A stretch of DNA of 64,000 bases from Astropecten irregularis (lineage: Eukaryota > Echinodermata > Asteroidea > Paxillosida > Astropectinidae), in NCBI GenBank assembly GCA_963971285.1, contig OZ020248.1, forward strand, positions 15,004,001 through 15,068,000, in the 5' to 3' direction. Under the pieces are notes generated by a model. It was given only the letters and a program-made list of their open reading frames with translations. It had not been told where the DNA came from and did no database searches. Below are positions 61,730-64,000 of this stretch, piece by piece (positions within the stretch are counted from its first letter, which is position 1; every line of letters starts with the position of its first letter). Position numbers and translations under genes: made by a program.

Positions 61730-63459
61730 GTACCCATTGATGATAAAATGATTAATTACATGTACCACCATTGCTTACAGTTTGAGACGAATTTTGCTTC
61801 GTATGTTATTTTCGACACGATGAGTGAGTGCCTTCAAGGCACTCTTGTTGGAGTATTTAGGACATCATTCATTTATGCCCCAAATATCAATTAATATCAC
61901 AGAAATTGTCAATTGACTTGCACTTTTAGAGATGATATCTGATGCAGCGCCCTATTTCACTTAAACAAGTATCAAGGTCTATTCTGAACTAGACGAGTGA
62001 TCATTGTGCATTATACATGTAATTCAATATAATCCCTGCGTGGCCCTGTCTAAAAAGCTTCGCTTGAACCCAGTACAGAGCTCCTTGCATGAGGAATATA
62101 AGTAACTGAATGCTGCAATAACCTGCAATGAACCTCCTGTACAGGCATGCCAATCTTTATTCAATATGTAAAGTGTAGCAATTAGATGTAGATGTAAAGT
62201 GTAGCAAATAGTCACAAAGTGTCTTGCAGGACACAAGCTCCACTATCCCTTAGCTTGACAACCTGTGGAATTCACCACAAAGCTCTCAAGTTTGACACAC
62301 CTGTGCCACTCATGGACCCCATACAGGTGCAGCTACTCCACACTAACCTGTTCAACCATTTAAAAGGTCCTGCGACCTTTTTGCAACTTGTACAAAGTTG
62401 ATCTTAAGCCTCATTTTGTTAGATCCAGTCAAATCTCCTTCAAAGAGGCATAGTCCCTATCTGCCACCCACTACTGCTCACGATTTGTCTGAGGAGCATT
62501 TGAGTACTGGGTGGGAAGAGCGGCCTGTAATTTCCAGGAAGCTACTTCAGTCGAAAGATCAGAGCCCCCCCCCCCCCCCCCTGTGGTGCTTCTACATGGG
62601 ACGCATTCAAGGGCCCCAAGCACGTTTCCATTCGCATTTTATTCCTGCCACTGTCCTCGACTTGATTTGCTTTCCGTGCGTGAAAGCCGGAACAGACGGT
62701 CAGCCACTTTGGTCAAAATGACCGTCATCAAGTCTGCCTATACCACTTGCAATACATGCAAACACGGCCCAGGACATGGATGATGGTCGATCTGCAGCAT
62801 AAATGCCTAATTGAGCCTAAACCCACCGTTTGATGCATGCGATGGGCACATGTTGGTCGATTATTAGTCATGCTCTTGTGCCAAGTGGCCGGCCGGGGCT
62901 GCGTTTTCGCCTCCTGAACAATCACCGCTTCATTGCATACATATTTCCAATTTATCCAGCGTCGGTCTAACCCACACGTCAACACGGATTCATGACTAAA
63001 AACTAGTCTTGCTTCTCGATGTCAAGGTCGATGCTTTAGCACACATTTTGTATACTTACATGTAATTGGGAAAGAAAAATAACCCAAAATTGAAATTTGT
63101 TTTTGTCATTTTAATTTTTTTTTCATTTCATGGTTGATGAACATGATGTTGGACATGGTCAAATAAGCTAATGGAATTTGACTTTATGGTCTGTAATTGC
63201 AAAACAGTACATTGACTTTATTGACGTACAGTTTGTAAACACATGTACATGTAAATACCGGTAAGGTCATTCCTCTAGGTTTAGATCCTGTTTATGACTA
63301 TGTCCGTGTTACAGTATACAGTACATGTACATTATGTACATATACATGTACATTGCTGTATGTTGCATTTTATCGTATATTATTGTGCCTTGTGAAGTAT
63401 GTGACCACACCACCATCAAATAACCACAAGGGAAACTGACTGAATTTTAAGTCATTGCC
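61730..63459. other. PITPNC1 intron 2, no exon found
   Basis: I searched for the next PITP block (YVTEKAWNYYPYT type) in forward frames and did not see it. A C17 run is at 62565-62581. Confidence 0.45.
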
Positions 63460-63700
63460 AAAGTGGACAAAGAAAAATTGACTGGAGCGGGATGCAGTAT
63501 CCTCTTCGAGTGATCCCCCATGTACCGTTCTCAGGTTGCAGCTTTGCTGCGTCAGTGTGTTTATCGATGAAATGATCCCTGAGATATGGAAGTGTGTGCG
63601 TGGTTTCATGACTTCCGACTGCCAAACCAACAAAAATAATAGACTATTGGGAACACCACCAACGTAAGGCTGGATGGCTCAGTTGGTAGAGCGCCTTTAA
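63460..63700 (+). mobile_element. S2 SINE module with an inverted S2 3' end at its left
   Basis: 63460-63492 is the reverse complement of an S2 tail (ACAAAGAAAAATTGACTGGA, GCGGGAT). It is followed by the forward module TATCCTCTTCGAGTGATCCC through ACCACCAACG and A-box TGGCTCAGTTGGTAGAGCGCC. It ends abruptly after the A box, as at 10036. Confidence 0.55.
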
Positions 63701-64000
63701 GATTTCGCTCACTTCTTGAGAAGCCAGCAAAATAATTTGAGAACCTGTCCAGCGTTCTACGCCTTTAACCATGTTCCATAATTATTCACTTACATGTAAG
63801 TGCTGCAATCAATCAAACATGTGTACACGGTACACGTACGTGATGCAGGTTCGCAAATGGAGTAAGCAGAAACATAATTTTAAAAATGAAAAAAAAAAAA
63901 TTGATTTTTGTCGCAATCAATAGTCGCACCTCCTGGTGGTGTTGAAGATTTAATGAAAAAATATGATAATTTGAGTTCTTCTCTTCTTTGCGATATTTTT
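63701..64000. other. Right edge of window, intron DNA
   Basis: No exon or repeat boundary recognised. Confidence 0.35.

Noticed and set aside
61730-64000. PITPNC1 exon 3
   Set aside because: No splice-bounded frame resembling the next PITP block was found before the window ends.
1-64000. CRISPR array, bacterial operon or viral genome
   Set aside because: Spliced animal genes throughout; tandem repeats lack spacer-repeat layout and no viral proteins were seen.

Overview
The window looks like nuclear DNA from a marine deuterostome invertebrate, most likely an echinoderm. The evidence is intron-rich genes with GT/AG junctions, an intronless rhodopsin-family receptor, animal housekeeping and ciliary genes, and very many short non-autonomous DNA transposons plus tRNA-derived SINEs. 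The species cannot be fixed from sequence alone. No bacterial operons, CRISPR arrays or viral genes were seen.

Layout. (1) 1-3895: repeat-rich DNA with no gene. (2) 3896-5032, minus: an intronless class A GPCR of 378 aa. (3) 5400-7410: three copies of one TTAA-flanked MITE family. (4) 7928-24239, plus: a complete 12-exon CFAP52 (WDR16) gene encoding 622 aa, with an RFX-type X-box candidate about 130 bp upstream of the ATG. Its introns hold SINEs, foldback elements and a 1.4 kb hAT element with an intact 8-bp target duplication. (5) 27621-29865, minus: a complete 4-exon ATG12 gene encoding 130 aa. (6) 30067 onward, plus: the first two coding exons of PITPNC1 (RdgB-beta type PITP), split by a 31.5 kb intron 1. 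The gene runs off the right edge. ATG12 and PITPNC1 are head-to-head, with 201 bp between their start codons, which implies a shared bidirectional promoter.

The remaining sequence is mostly mobile-element remains. The dominant family, called K1 here, has about 16 copies of roughly 360 bp with ends TTAAAGGTAGTATCATACTT. Families K2, K3 and K4 share the TTAAAGG end. These fit the TTAA-targeting Kolobok/T2-type MITE pattern. A second group of foldback elements (F1-F5) has GGGGCCRATTTCA-like or GGGCCTTT ends. Others are Tigger/pogo-like TA elements, two hAT elements with 8-bp target duplications, a minisatellite-bearing inverted element just inside PITPNC1 intron 1, a perfect 56-bp-arm hairpin, and several tRNA-like SINE families.

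The genes do not form one pathway. CFAP52 is a ciliary doublet-microtubule protein, ATG12 is the ubiquitin-like autophagy conjugation protein, and PITPNC1 is a lipid-transfer protein. No new defence or biosynthetic system was found. The most unusual items are the repeat architectures and the compact ATG12/PITPNC1 divergent promoter. Exon coordinates were read by eye from splice motifs, frame continuity and recalled protein family sequences, so no alignment was run.
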